NCBI RefSeq assembly: GCF_019112545.1
Contig: NW_025064883.1
Span: 1,857,919-1,921,918, forward strand
Direction: 5' to 3'
DNA from: Guyanagaster necrorhizus
Lineage: Eukaryota; Basidiomycota; Agaricomycetes; Agaricales; Physalacriaceae
DNA: 64,000 nucleotides
This document shows positions 1 to 11,619 of this stretch, piece after piece. Both the position numbers and the translations under genes were made by a program. The notes under the pieces are model-generated. The model searched no databases and was not told the DNA's origin. It was given only the letters and a program-made list of their open reading frames with translations. Every line of letters starts with the position of its first letter. Within the stretch, counting starts at the first letter, position 1.

Positions 1-314
1 CTGGAGTACATCAGTATATACTACTGCCTTATATACTGTCTAAAGAACTCTATATCCTACAAGTGACTATTGTCTGCTTTTTATACTCTCTGCTTATTGT
101 CTAGGATAACAATAACTATACTCTTGCTTTTATTTATTATTATCACTCTGCTGTACCATTGCTATAGTGAGTTTCCCATATGCCACAGTTTCTATTATGT
201 TCAAGATGTAGAATAGTGATAGTTACCATATTGTTCCTTATCATCTTATTGTGCATTAATAAATAAGGTGTAGCTATGATGTCATCATGTCTTTATCATC
301 AAGCATTGGCAGAT
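1..314. other. AT-rich stretch, no gene seen
   Basis: No reading frame here resembles a known protein. It lies upstream of a recognisable nucleocapsid segment in the plus orientation, so it is probably decayed gag or leader sequence, but I cannot align it to the better copies further along. Confidence 0.4.
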
Positions 315-680
315 CATGATTTAGAGGCAAAAATCATTACAGAGCAAGGGAAGCCTATAAACTTGACAGACTAAAGAAAGAGAGGAAGTGCTTCAACTGT
401 GGAGAAAAGAGCCACTTGTCTCAAAACTGTCTGAAAAAAAAAAAACCTGTAAAGAGATTAGGATGCAGATAGCCAAGTTGCAGAAGAAAGCTGATGGACT
501 TGAAGAACTTGAAAAGGATATGAAGGTTGAAAAGGTAAAAGATGAGGCTGACAAGTGAGCAATTCCACTTGGTCAGCCAAAGGACTTAATAGTGTGTCTC
601 AGAATACCACTGGTCAGACTTATGTTAGTTCTGTAAGTACTTATTTATATATGCATTTGAATATACTTGATTCTATCACT
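315..680 (+). pseudogene. Ty3/gypsy gag end and pol start, fragment
   Basis: Remnant of a chromovirus Gag nucleocapsid tail joined to the first part of Pol. A zinc knuckle CFNCGEKSHLSQNC (CX2CX4HX4C) is readable near 390-435, followed by a lysine-rich tract and a degraded Gag tail ending in TGA at 556-558. Pol opens across that stop in the -1 frame (GTG at 555), as in the other copies here, and keeps the conserved HLNILD motif near 655. At about 680 the match stops and an inverted pol fragment begins. CpG is nearly absent. The orientation and the missing part suggest it once belonged to the same element as the protease segment at 3046-3570; this is inference. It is not functional. Confidence 0.75.
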
Positions 681-3045
681 CTAAAGAAATTCTTAATTGG
701 GAAAGGTGAATGCAATATAAAGAGTAAGGAGGGTTTCATTGAAGATGTTATAGATTCACCATCTAGTGGGGAGATAGAGTTTGTAAGCTGATTGGCTAAT
801 TTTAGTGAGAATAGAAAAAAGGCTGGTTCATTTATCAGCTAACTTTTGTTTGGGATGTGGGAGATAAAGATTGGATGTGTCAAGCCAGACCTTGTTGTTG
901 ATAGAGTATTGATGTGCAGAGCAGCAATGCTTATCATATTGTGTTTTTATAGAGGAGGCAGCCTTTTCAAGAGTGATGTGGGTTTTATTGTGGATCTTTG
1001 TCATGGTTGTCATAAAATCTGAGAAGGCAGATGTTGTTGTATGGAGTCATTCTATATGGGTGACATTAGGGTGTTGGCCATAATTAACAAAGAATAGCAT
1101 CTTCTCTATAGTGAAATATATGCAGTTGTTATATTAGAATGCAGTCTATGCCAGCCATTTAACCCAGTCATCCTGTCAATAGTTAATGAACATGTGGAGA
1201 TACTTTTGATCTCCTGGTTCACTTGCTCTGTCTGACCATTGGTTTGGAGGTGATATGCTGTGGAGGCATTACTGTGGATGTTTAGGAGTCAGTATAGGTC
1301 ATCAAAGAACTTTGATATAAACTGAGGATCTTAATCAGAGATGATGACTTGTGGCATTCCATATTTGATGTAGACTTTATTGTGAAGGATTTTTGCCCAC
1401 CCTTCTGATGATAATTCCATTGAGTATATGACTGGAATGATGGCTTTTGAGAACCAGTTGATAATGATGAGGATAGCATTATAGCCATTGCAGTCTGATA
1501 GTTCAGTGATCATGTTGACTGATATATGAGTCCAGAGTGTTATTGGAGTCTCATTTGAGTGAAGTGGTGCTGCACATACTTGAGTAGATATCTTTGCCTG
1601 TTGGCATGTTTTGCACCTCTTTACATACCTCTCTATATCCTGTCCCATTTTCAGCCACCAATACTCATGCAGAACCAACTCTTTGGTTTCTGTGATCTCC
1701 AGATATCTTGCCATCACATGGTCATGACAAATGGTGATAATTTCTCTGCAAAGTTGATGATCATGAGGAATATATATCCTTCTATCATAATGGATGAGTC
1801 CATCCTCCTTTATCATTTCTCATTTGTGGTTGAGTGATGGGGCTACCTGTTGATTCCACAGGCTGTTGTTCTGTGTTGTGCTTTTGATTCAGTCATGTAT
1901 CTCCTCCTCTGTTGGCAGTAGCATAGCATGAAAGTGTTTCAGCCTAAATAGTATTACTTCATCATGATCCTCTCCTCTCTGATTGTGATCTGCATATTAA
2001 CTCAGGAGGTCAGCCTTCTTGTTTGCCACTCTGGCTTTGTAATGTAGTGTATAGTTATATTCAGAGAGTTCTATGACCCAATGTGCCTGTCATCAATTGA
2101 GTTTTTGAGGAAGGCAGAAGTATTGGAGGTTTTGGTGATTGGTCCAGATCTCAAAGGTTTGAACAGCTCCAACCAAATAATGACACCATTCTGCAAGGAC
2201 AAGCATGATGGCTAACAGTTTCTTGTCATAAATCTTATAGTTGCACTCTATAATAGTCAGTGTCTTTGAAAGGAATGCCACAGGTTGCCATTTCCCCTCC
2301 TGCTCCTATAAGAGAACAGCACCAATAGCTTCATTGTTCAAGTCCACTTCTACTCTGAATCTTCCATTCTGTGTTGGTATTGCTAGTACAATGTATTCTG
2401 TCAGACACCTCTTGAGGTCATTGAATGCCACTTGCTGAGAGAGTCCTCATGTCTAAGGAGCATTGCCAGTCAGCTGCATTATAGATTGAGCAACCTTGCT
2501 ATAGTCCCATATGAACTGCTGATACAAGTTTGTAAACCCCAGGAATGACTGTAGTTCCTTTTTCTTTGTCAGTATCAGCCACTCAGTCACTCCTGCTACC
2601 TTGACCAGGTCTATGTAGATACTCTCTTCACTGATGATTACTTCCAAATACTCCATTTCTAATACTTTGAATTTGTATTTTTCTGCTTTGAGGAATAACT
2701 TGTGCTTCTTCATCAAGGCCAGAACCTGTCAAACCAGCCCTTGATGTTCCTCTCATTTGTTGAACATAATAAGAATATTGTTGAGGTATATTATGACCTT
2801 CTCAGTGGCAATGAGGTCCTTGAAAATATCATTCATCATCTACTGGAAGATTGCTGGCAAGTTGGTGAGGCCAAAGAATATAACAGTCAGCTCAAAGAGT
2901 CCTTGATTAGTGCAGAAAGCAGCCTTCCACTTATTGCCCTCCTTGATTCTGATGTTATTATATCTCTATCTGACATCCAACTTTATATAATAGCAGGCCC
3001 CATGCAACTTGTTCATTAGCTCTGATATCAGTGGGAGTGGAGACC
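680..3045 (-). pseudogene. Inverted Ty3/gypsy pol fragment (RT, RNase H, integrase)
   Basis: Minus-strand pol remnant. From 3045 downwards: RT palm region (3045-2453, with FLGFTNLYQQFIWDYSK), RNase H (2281-2093, with EWCHYLVGA and WTNHQNL), integrase zinc-binding and core (1816-1331, with CKTCQQAK and the paired-Asp region) and the integrase C-terminal GPY-like part (1013-680, with KVWLDTSNLYLP and KQKLADK). Several frameshifts and stops interrupt it. Both ends are cut: it starts inside RT and stops before the chromodomain. Flanking gag/pol pieces are on the other strand, so this block is an inversion or an inserted inverted copy. It has no LTR of its own and no visible target duplication. 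Confidence 0.85.
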
Positions 3046-3570
3046 CCAACCATCTGATTCACATATGCTATTACAGCCATAGTCAACAGTGGCTGCATTA
3101 GAAGCTCTATTAATTATGCTTTTATCACTAAACACAATCTTCTCACTCAAGCCATCACAGCCTTGATTCCAGTATACAATGCTAATGAAACAAAGAATCA
3201 AGCTGAATCAATCACCAAATTTGTCAAACTCTGATTAACAATCAGGAATCACTCAGCAGATCAACTTGGCTGTGATCAAACTGGGATCTAAAGAGATCTT
3301 CCTGAGTTATAACTGACTTATTTAGTATAACCTGCTAATCAACTGAAAAACCAGACAGATTACCTTTGCTTGATGCTGGTGTCACAAAATACCTTTTGAA
3401 TTGTCTGATGAAGATCCAAAAGACCACTGGAACAAGGAAATAGAGAATGAGGAGATAATATTGGCTATGAATATAGATGATGCAATCCACATTTGAGCAA
3501 TACATTATGCCAATGATCTGGCAGCAAGAGTGAACAAGAAGAAGGAGGCCAAAACATTTGAGGAGATAGT
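3046..3570 (+). pseudogene. Pol fragment C, protease part (interrupted by element B)
   Basis: Decayed Pol segment starting at the aspartic protease. The catalytic region reads AIVNSGCIRSSIN (usual form LIDSGCTGSSIN), so the active-site Asp is now Asn. It continues through the conserved tracts that follow the protease and reaches KTFEEIV, where element B is inserted at 3571. The target duplication ATAGT lies at 3566-3570 and again at 11620-11624. The coding match resumes directly at 11625 with the expected continuation (F..ESFDKL). It is a pseudogene with several stops. Confidence 0.8.
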
Positions 3571-4037
3571 TGTTACAATTTTTCTCTTCTTTTCCTTCTT
3601 TTCTGGATTAACCCCTATTTATGCTTAGTCAGAGCATCAGAACAAGTGCTTAAGGCTATGAGACAAAGCTTGGTCATCACACTAGACTGAGTTGGTCATT
3701 GTCTTTTAATGCAACAGTGTTGCCTGATGATATACAATCAGCCTTTTATATATAGTAACAATGCCCAGAGATAAAGAGTACAATAGATATGACAACTCAT
3801 AATAAGTAGTAGTATAATTAGCACAGACTTGTACAGTATTTAAGAAGGCTCACTCTTGCTGATAAATCTCAGCTTTGAGCTAAAGTTTATTTTTATATCA
3901 TTCTATTCTCAAGCCAATCCAAAGGCCTTATGATATACCAATCAGATTTCACAATAGTGAACTCAGTTGATCTCCCAAAGTGCAAGAAAACTTCTGTTTA
4001 TCACATGTTTCTGCTCATGTGATGCTTGGGTCTAATA
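3571..4037 (+). repeat. 5' LTR of element B
   Basis: 467 bp, begins TGTTACAA. The terminal CA is decayed to TA at 4036-4037 (CA in the 3' LTR). It holds the TATA box and predicted transcript start. The partner LTR has exactly the same length. Confidence 0.93.
3837..3883 (+). promoter_or_regulatory. TATA box and self-primer site, B 5' LTR
   Basis: TATTTAAG at 3837-3844 and, exactly 34 nt from its first base, AGCTTTGAGCTAA (3871-3883). This is the site whose counterpart in the other copies is complementary to the PBS. The same spacing occurs in A, D, F and H, so 3871 is the likely RNA 5' end. Confidence 0.65.
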
Positions 4038-4038
4038 A

Positions 4039-4051
4039 TTAGCTTGAAGCT
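4039..4051 (+). other. Primer-binding site of B (self-priming type)
   Basis: TTAGCTTGAAGCT lies 1 nt after the LTR. It is not a TGG-type tRNA PBS. Its reverse complement AGCTTCAAGCTAA matches the 3' LTR site at 11453-11465 perfectly and the 5' LTR site with two CpG-type differences. Confidence 0.7.
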
Positions 4052-4094
4052 TATCTTTCTCTTTCCTTATGTGCAGCTGTATGAAGGAAACTGA

Positions 4095-5520
4095 ATGTCA
4101 TCAATCAATCTCAAATCCTTAAACTTCAATTACAAGTTCTTTGAACTTTTAGCTTCTATTATCAGAACACTGTTAGGCTTGCTAGTAATTATCCAGCTTT
4201 GCTAAGAAAGACAATCTATCATTGCCTAAGCAGTCTGGCACTATCAGGAATTTTAACACATTCGATGAATTCTATAAAATATTATGCTTGATCTTCCTCT
4301 TCACAGTATCCCAAACTCTCTCAAAACCTCTGTCCAGCCTCCAACCCAAACCATATCTCAAACTCACACTAGGAGAATGGATTTGAGGAGTTCTATAAAA
4401 GAAGAGAGACTTATGTGACTCTCATAAAGCAGAAATAGCAGCTCTCATCTCACAGAGTTCAGAAACCCATGGGTCCAGCTGCCAGTCTCTGACTATGAGG
4501 ATAAGAGTGTCTTTGACAACTTCTTTGATGACACATCCTCTGACAATCCCTCTCTCCAGCATGGTAGGCTTAGAGACATCACTAGAGACTCTCTTGATGT
4601 TATTAGAATGGCTCTAAGATCTCCATCTGCATCATCAGCAAACTTTGGACACAACTTTCTTTATGACCCCACAGTCCAGCCTCTACCTACAGCCAGGAAC
4701 CAAATATACCTGAGATATAGAGCCTGGGCAAGAGCATACAAGCTGGAGGCCCACTATCAATAATATCATCAACTGATACAGTCAGGATTTTACAGAAGAA
4801 GAGCTCCATGCAGCTGGTGAGGACATTCTCAGTGATCTCAACTTATCTGAAGCTGAGCTCATATGAAGATAAGTATTATATAATAACAAGTTATATGATG
4901 AGCAGTATCACTGATGACAGTGGGAGCTTGAGGCCACTGAGTGGAGCATCTCTAGCTCTAACATTCCAGATTTACACACTGACAAAACCTGCTCCCCATT
5001 CTGGGAGCCCAGCACTCATTCCTCTGAAGCAGACCTATAGACAGGACCTTATAGTCTCATCACCCTCAGTGAAGTCAACTGAAGGGAAAACAGGAATGGA
5101 ATCCCCTATCCACCTCAAGCACTCCATCTCAAGACCTCTGAATATCTCCCTTTCTGATAAACCCCCAGTGTTGACATTATCAACAAGAATGATGAGTCTG
5201 TTCTCACCTTCTATAGGTTACAAGTTCCTCTCAATGCCCATATCTCCAACCATGCACTCCAGAGATACCTCAAAAATCAAGCCACTCAATTATTTCTCAA
5301 TGAGGAGTATTATAGAAACTTCTATCTCTATAGCAAGAGACTGAAGGTAGTATGAGCAGTAGGGGGAAACAGGTATGACAACATCAGGAGTGGTCTCTGA
5401 GCAGTATTCCATGATATCTCTGCTTCTGGCAAGGCTGGACTCAGCAACTATAGGACTGCATGAGGTGACACTCTTTGGCCAGCTCATTGGTTCCCTTCTC
5501 AAAGAGAAAGAGAAGGATGA
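4095..5520 (+). pseudogene. ORF1 of element B (Gag-upstream protein), decayed
   Basis: Degraded homologue of the ORF1 that precedes Gag in A and D. The N-terminus after ATG 4095 keeps the hydrophobic segment (FFELLASII, then TLLGLLVIIQLC) followed by the amphipathic WHYQEF motif. The middle keeps RDSLDVIRMA (about 4590), and the C-terminal part keeps NAHISNHALQRYL and NEEYYRNFYLYSKRL (5230-5335). A frameshift separates the N-terminal and C-terminal parts, and many stops occur. The frame ends at TGA 5518-5520, inside the gag reading frame, which lies one base ahead (+1), as in A, D and F. The protein's function is unknown. Membrane anchoring of the particle is a guess from the hydrophobic segment. 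Confidence 0.6.
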
Positions 5521-7234
5521 TGGGGAAGAGGAAGATGAAACAGAAAGCAGTGAGGAGCTGCACAAATATATTGACTATGTCTATGAGGATACAGATAAAG
5601 AAGTATTAAAGAAAGAGATACAAAGAAACAGAGCAGGAAAATACCAGGACTTATATGAGATAAGAGTAATATTTTTATAGCACAACAGCAATTGGTTGGC
5701 ATTGTGCCTGGAGAAATTATATATTAACACAAGAACAAAGAGATATTTTACAGTATGCCATCATAGAATATGCTATCAACACCTACAATCAGTGACATTC
5801 AGAAGACCAACTCCAGCAGATGACACTATATCAGTCAAAGTTTGAAGTGTGACCAATGCCAAGATCACCCCTTATCACCCTAAGACATAAAAAATAGCTG
5901 GCAGCATCTGTGGCTGGCAGAGCTGATATTCTTACTCCTCTCCATCTACACAGACATTGGCAACTCAGCTTGCCAGAAACTGAATCTGGCCTGAAACATA
6001 GCCTGAAAACTACCAGAACCCATAGACCAGAGGAGATAGCCAACTGTTAGCCACACAACCACTAGCAGATAAAGCCACTGAAAGCAGGCATGGCAAAAAA
6101 CCAGTCTGAGATGATTTTGAAGTAGTCCACTTGAAATTTATAGTATGAGATAGAGTAATAGTATAAAAGAAGGCTGTGCCACAAGAGAGCCCAATAGCTG
6201 ATGACAACTTGCTACACTCCTTCTCAGGATCACTTAGAGAGTGGCATCAACCATCCTTTAGTGAATAGCCAAATCCCATGAGACTATTACCAGAGAATGC
6301 CACCATGTTGCAGTACAAACCTGATCTGCTTCAGAAACTCCAACCCTTCAAGGGGGTATCCAATGATATTGATTGCTTTCTCATCAACTGTGAGTAGTAC
6401 TTTGAAGTATATATTAGATACCTCAGCATGGATATGAATTGGGTTCTTTTCACCACCTCCTATCTCAAAGAGAAGGCCAAAACCTGATGGATCCTACTAT
6501 CACTGAACTTCTGTTCTATGACTTGAAGGCACTATCGGTATCCCTTATGGCCAGTATTCAAACAGATGCTGTATGATAAATTCATCGATCCAGCTATACA
6601 GGAGATGCATAAATAAAAAATCAAGGACTATAAGATGGAGGATAAAGCAGCTATAGACTACTTCAACAAGCTAGAATGGCTTATGAAGCTTACCAGAATT
6701 CATGATGATATTGCAAATAATAGATGAATAATAGAAGCTCTCAAGAGAGGTGTCTCCTTCTCTTATATCATGATGATTTCCACCATCAGCATCAAAGCCC
6801 TGATGCTGGTAGGATACAATAAATGAAAGAAATAAATCATCAAGATGTACAAAGAGTGACAAAGACAAAAAGCAGAGCAATCAACCCTGCAAGATTATCT
6901 CAAAAAGTTAACTCTGCTAACCTCAAATAATTTCAAACCATTAGGGACAACTGCCAGAAAATTGTTGGGAATCTCAATGGCTCTTACTTATGGCACCCAG
7001 AAGATGGGAACTGGAACCACCTACACCAGGTCAAGAAAACCAATAAATATAGATCAGATGAAGAAAGAAGGAAAGTGTTTTAATTGTAGACAAAAGGGGC
7101 ATATAGCAAAAGATTGCTCAAAGAAGAAGACCTGAGAAGATATATAGGTGCAAATTGCTGAACTTCAGAAGAAAGAAGAAGAACTCAGCATAGAAACAAA
7201 GGTGAAGGAAGTAAAAGATGAGGCCAGTCAGTGA
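5375..7234 (+). pseudogene. Gag of element B, decayed
   Basis: Degraded Gag. An acidic N-terminal tract follows the ATG at 5375 (KEKEKDDGEEEDET). The capsid domain spans about 6330-6860: FKGVSNDIDCFLINCE, then YLKEKAKT and KQKIKDYKMEDKAAIDYFNK. The nucleocapsid zinc knuckle CFNCRQKGHIAKDC lies near 7074-7115. The frame ends with TGA at 7232-7234, overlapped by Pol in the -1 frame. Stops arise mainly from TGG or CGA to TGA. In the family, Gag forms the virus-like particle and its zinc knuckle binds the element RNA. This copy cannot make it. Confidence 0.8.
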
Positions 7235-10200
7235 GCAATTCCACTGAACTAGCCAAAGAACTTCATGGTGTGCACTCAATAGCCACTAGTCAGACTAATA
7301 ATGCCTCTGTAGTTATAGATATGTTCACTCTACTTACACATTTGAATATACCTGCTATTACCACACACATCCAAGAATTGTCTCAAAAAGCTCAAGCACC
7401 CATGAGCTAAACAAGAGGAGAGACCCCTAATAAATGGCTCAAGCTCTTTAAAACTGAATAGACCTGAAGGGCTATTCAAGAAGCAATCACTGAAGAAGCC
7501 ACTAAAGCCATACTCAAAAATTGAGTACACAAGATCTGGATGGGAGAAGTTATTAATGAAGTGATAGAAGGACTAAGGAAAGTCAAATGATGCCAGGCCT
7601 TGGAATGGCTCAATAAACTATATAGACCAAAAAGATACATCTGACATACCAAGAATCTGAGATGAGACCTTATCATTAAATCCCAGATCAAAATATTAAC
7701 CAACTGACAAACTCACTTAGTTGCCATCCTAGTAGACAGTGGGTGCACCAGAAGTTCTATCAACTGCACTTTCATTGACAAGCATCATCTTTCCACAAGG
7801 GCCATGGCAGCTTCCATTCCAGTATACAATGCCAATAGCACAAAAAATCAAGCCAGTTTGATAACTGAATTCATCAAGCTACAACTCATGATCAAGAATC
7901 ACTCCAAAAGAATTGATCTGACAGTAATAGACCTCAGGACAAAAGAAGTCTTTCTTGGACACAACTGGCTAATCAGGCACAATCCTCTGATTAACTGAAA
8001 AACCAGAAAAATCACCTTTGCATGGTGCAAGTGCTGAAAGGTATCATTTGAGTTGCCAGACAAAGATTCAGAGGATTGCTGGAATGAGGAGATGAAAGAT
8101 AGCAAGACTACTCTCATTGTTGATATGCAACAAGAACTCTATCTCTGGGCAATACACTATGCTAATGACCTGGCAGCTCAGGCTCACAAGCAGAAGGAGA
8201 AGACATTTGAAGAAATGATATCTGAATGGGCTTAGGACTTCAAAGACCTCTTTGAGAAGGAGAGCTTTGACAAACTTCCACAGCCAAAGCCTTCAAATCA
8301 TACTATTAAGCTGATCCCAAATGCTAATGCTAATCTTGACTGCAAAACATACTCACTTGGATACAATAAACAGCAGAAGCTTGATAAGTTTCTCAATGAG
8401 AACCTATCCAGCAGGAGGATCTAACTATCCAAGTCCCCTATAGCATTCTTCTTCTTCTTTATCAAGAAGAAAGATAGCAAACTCCAGCCCATTCAGGATT
8501 ATCAAAAGCTTAATAAAATGACCATCAAGAACCACTATCCCTTGCTGCTAATCTTGAAACTGATGGACAAACTCAGAGGTGCCAAGTACTATATGAAACT
8601 TGATGTCCAATAGGGGTATAACAATATGTGAATAAAAGAAGGAGATAAATGAAAGACTGTATTCAAGACCAATCACAAACTGTTTGAACTAACAGTTATA
8701 TTCTTTGGACTCACTAACTCATCCATGACCTTCCAATGGATGATGAATAATATTTTCAAAGATCTCATTGCAATCAGAAAGATAACTATTTATCTCGATG
8801 ACATTTTGATCATGTCTAAGATAAAAGAGAAGCATAAAAAGCTGATAAGACAGATGCTAGCCCTGATAAGAAAGCACAAACTGTTTCTTAAGGCAGAGAA
8901 GTGCAAGTTTGAGGTTCTCAAAACCCAAGTATCTAAGAGTCATTATTAGTGAGAGAAGTATATAAATGGACTCCATCAAGGTGGCTGGGGTGACCAAATG
9001 GCTAAAGCCTATGAAAAAGAAGGAATTTCAATTCTTTTTGAGGTTTATAAATTTCTACTGACAATTCATTTGTGACTACAGCAAGATTGTTTATCCTATG
9101 ATATAGCTCATGGAAAATGCCCCATGGATGTGGAGACCCTCTCAACAATTGGCCTTCATTGATCTTAAATAATGACTAGCTGAAGACATTATACTCACTA
9201 TCTCAACCCAGAAAGAGAAATTCCAAGTTGAGGCTGACTCTAATGAGGGGGCTATTAGTGTGATACTCTCATAAGAGCAGAACAAAAAGTGGTGATCTAT
9301 AACCTTCCTCTCTAAGACACTCTTAACTATAGAGAGGAACTATGAAATCTATAATAAAAAGCTCTTAGCGATAATGCTAGCCCTTGAGAAATGGAGGCAT
9401 TATCTGATCAGAGCAACCTAAATATTCAAAGTTTGGACTGATCACCAAAACTTATAGTACTTCTGACAACCACAGAAGTTAAACTAGTGACAGGCATATT
9501 AGATCACTAAGTTGAGTGAGTATCAATATACTCTGCATCATAAAGCAGAGGTAGCCAACAAAAAAGCCAACCTACTCAGCTGACCAGCTGATCATGACCA
9601 GGGAGAACATGATAATGAAGGAGTAATGCTGATTCAACCAGAATATTTTAGAGCAATAATCATGCTCACTGAAGAAGAGATTCATGAACAGATTAAAAGT
9701 GCCACTCATGATACCAGCAAATGGGACTAACACATTGCCTCATCTTTAAATCATGAATGAGAAATAATGAAAGAGAACAAAATAATCTGATACAATAAAA
9801 GAATCTACATCTCTTGAGATCATACTCTGCAGAGAGAGATCATTGCTGCCCACCATGATCATGTAACTGCTGGACACTCTGACATCACTAAAACTAAGGA
9901 ATTGATATTGCAGGAGTACTGGTGGCTAAAACTTGGGAACAAGATGGAACAGTATGTCAAAGCCTGCAAAACTTGTCAATGGAAAAAGTCCTCAACACAA
10001 AAACAGGCTGCACCCTTACACTCTAATAAAGTCTTCCAGACACTTTAGACTTATATCTTAGTAGATATAATCATAGAACTACCTGATTGTAATAGCTATG
10101 ACACTATCATCATCATTGATCACTTCTCAAAGGCAATCATATCAGTTACCTGCTCCACAGAACTCACATCAGAAGGATGAGCCAAAGTATTGCAAGATGA

Positions 10201-11120
10201 GGTATATGCTAAATATAGTATATTTCAGGTTGTTATTTCTGACTGGAGACCTCAATTCATCTCAAAATTCTTTGATAATCTCTATCAGTTACTTAATATC
10301 ACATGAAATGCATCTACTGCCTATCACCTCCAAACAGACAGACAGACAGAATGAGTAAACCAAGAGGTGGAGAAATACTTACACCTCTTTATCAACTACC
10401 ACTAAGATAACTGGATGGAATGGCTGACTCTCACCATATTCTAATATAATAACAGAATACACTCAGCAACTGGCAAAACCCCCTTCTTTGTCAACTTTGG
10501 TTGACACCTCAATATCACCAAAACTGAGCATGTACACACTTCAACCTCTGCCTCATCTGATTTTGATGCAACAATGTTAAAAATTCACAATAAAACTCAA
10601 GTGGCCCTTGAAAAGACCACATTGGCTAGGAAAAAACAGTATGATAAACACTATCATACTGCCCATGAATATTTAGTCTATGATAAAGTCTGGCTGGATA
10701 CTACCAACCTCTACCTACTCCATCCAAAGTGAAAACTTGCAGACAAATGAATGGGCCTCTTTCAGATTATCTCTAAGATCAGTGCTTTAGCATATAAGCT
10801 CAAATTACCCATAATCTGAAAAATCCACAATGTCTTTAATGTGACATTGCTGACACTATACATTGCCTCAGCATTCTCTAATCAGAAATGACCACCACCT
10901 TCACCATCCAACCTAATCAATGATGAAGAGCATTATAAAATTAATTAAGTCTTAAATCACAAGACATGAAAAATAAGGGCCAAAGAAGGTAGAATGACAA
11001 TGACTGTGAACTATCTAGTCAATTGGAAAGGGTATGGGCTGGTATCCAACTAGTGAGTAAATGAAAAACAGATGGATACTAATCAGACTATTTGAGACTA
11101 TAAATTATTCTTAAATTAAT
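7231..11120 (+). pseudogene. Pol of element B (PR-RT-RNase H-INT-chromodomain), decayed
   Basis: Degraded Pol in the -1 frame relative to Gag. Protease: VDSGCTRSSIN near 7731-7765. RT: FFFFIKKKD near 8445, catalytic IYLDDILIM near 8785-8815, FLKAEKCKFEVL near 8885. RNase H: VEADSNEGAI near 9225. Integrase: zinc finger ending CKTCQ near 9965, core to about 10500, GPY-like region near 10690-10800. Chromodomain: YLVNWKGYGL near 11010, running to about 11120. Stops and indels throughout. It encoded the reverse transcription and integration enzymes; the chromodomain would direct insertion to modified chromatin, as known for chromoviruses. Confidence 0.85.
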
Positions 11121-11152
11121 TCATTGGGATAATAGTCTTAAAAAAGTGATAA

Positions 11153-11619
11153 TGTTATAATTTTTCCTTTCTTTTTCTTCTTTTCTGGATTAACCCCTAT
11201 TTATACTTAGTCAAAGTGCCAGAACAAGTGCTTAAGGCCATGAGACAAAGCTTGGTCATCACACTAAGTCAAGTTGATCATTGTCTTTTAATGCAATAGT
11301 GTTGCCTGATGATACACAATCAGCCTTTTATGTATAGTAATAATGCCCAAGGATAAAGGGCACAATGGACATGATGACTTATAATAAGCAGTAGTATAAT
11401 TAGCACAGACTTGTACAGTATTTAAAGAGGCTCACTCTTGCTGGTGAATCTCAGCTTCAAGCTAAAGTTTATTTTTATACCATTCTATCCTCAAGCCAAT
11501 CCAAAGGCCTTGTGACATATTGATCAGATTCCACAATAGTGAACTCAGTCGATCTTTCAAAGTGCGAGGAGACTTCTGTTTATCATGTGTTTCTGTTCAT
11601 ATGATACTGGGATCTAACA
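11153..11619 (+). repeat. 3' LTR of element B
   Basis: 467 bp, TGTTATAA to CTAACA. It is preceded by a decayed purine tract (CTTAAAAAAGTGATAA, 11137-11152). The self-primer site is AGCTTCAAGCTAA at 11453-11465. The target duplication ATAGT follows at 11620-11624. Confidence 0.93.

Larger units (their letters stand above)
3571..11619 (+). mobile_element. Ty3/gypsy chromovirus B, complete but decayed
   Basis: Full-length LTR retrotransposon: 467-bp LTRs at 3571-4037 and 11153-11619, primer-binding site, ORF1, gag, pol with chromodomain and a degraded purine tract. A 5-bp target duplication ATAGT flanks it (3566-3570, 11620-11624). It sits inside pol fragment C, so it inserted later than C. CpG has almost vanished and all ORFs carry many stops and frameshifts, which implies a long inactive period with C-to-T decay. 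Gene order and frames match element A at 39869-47927, of which it is a distant relative. Confidence 0.95.
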
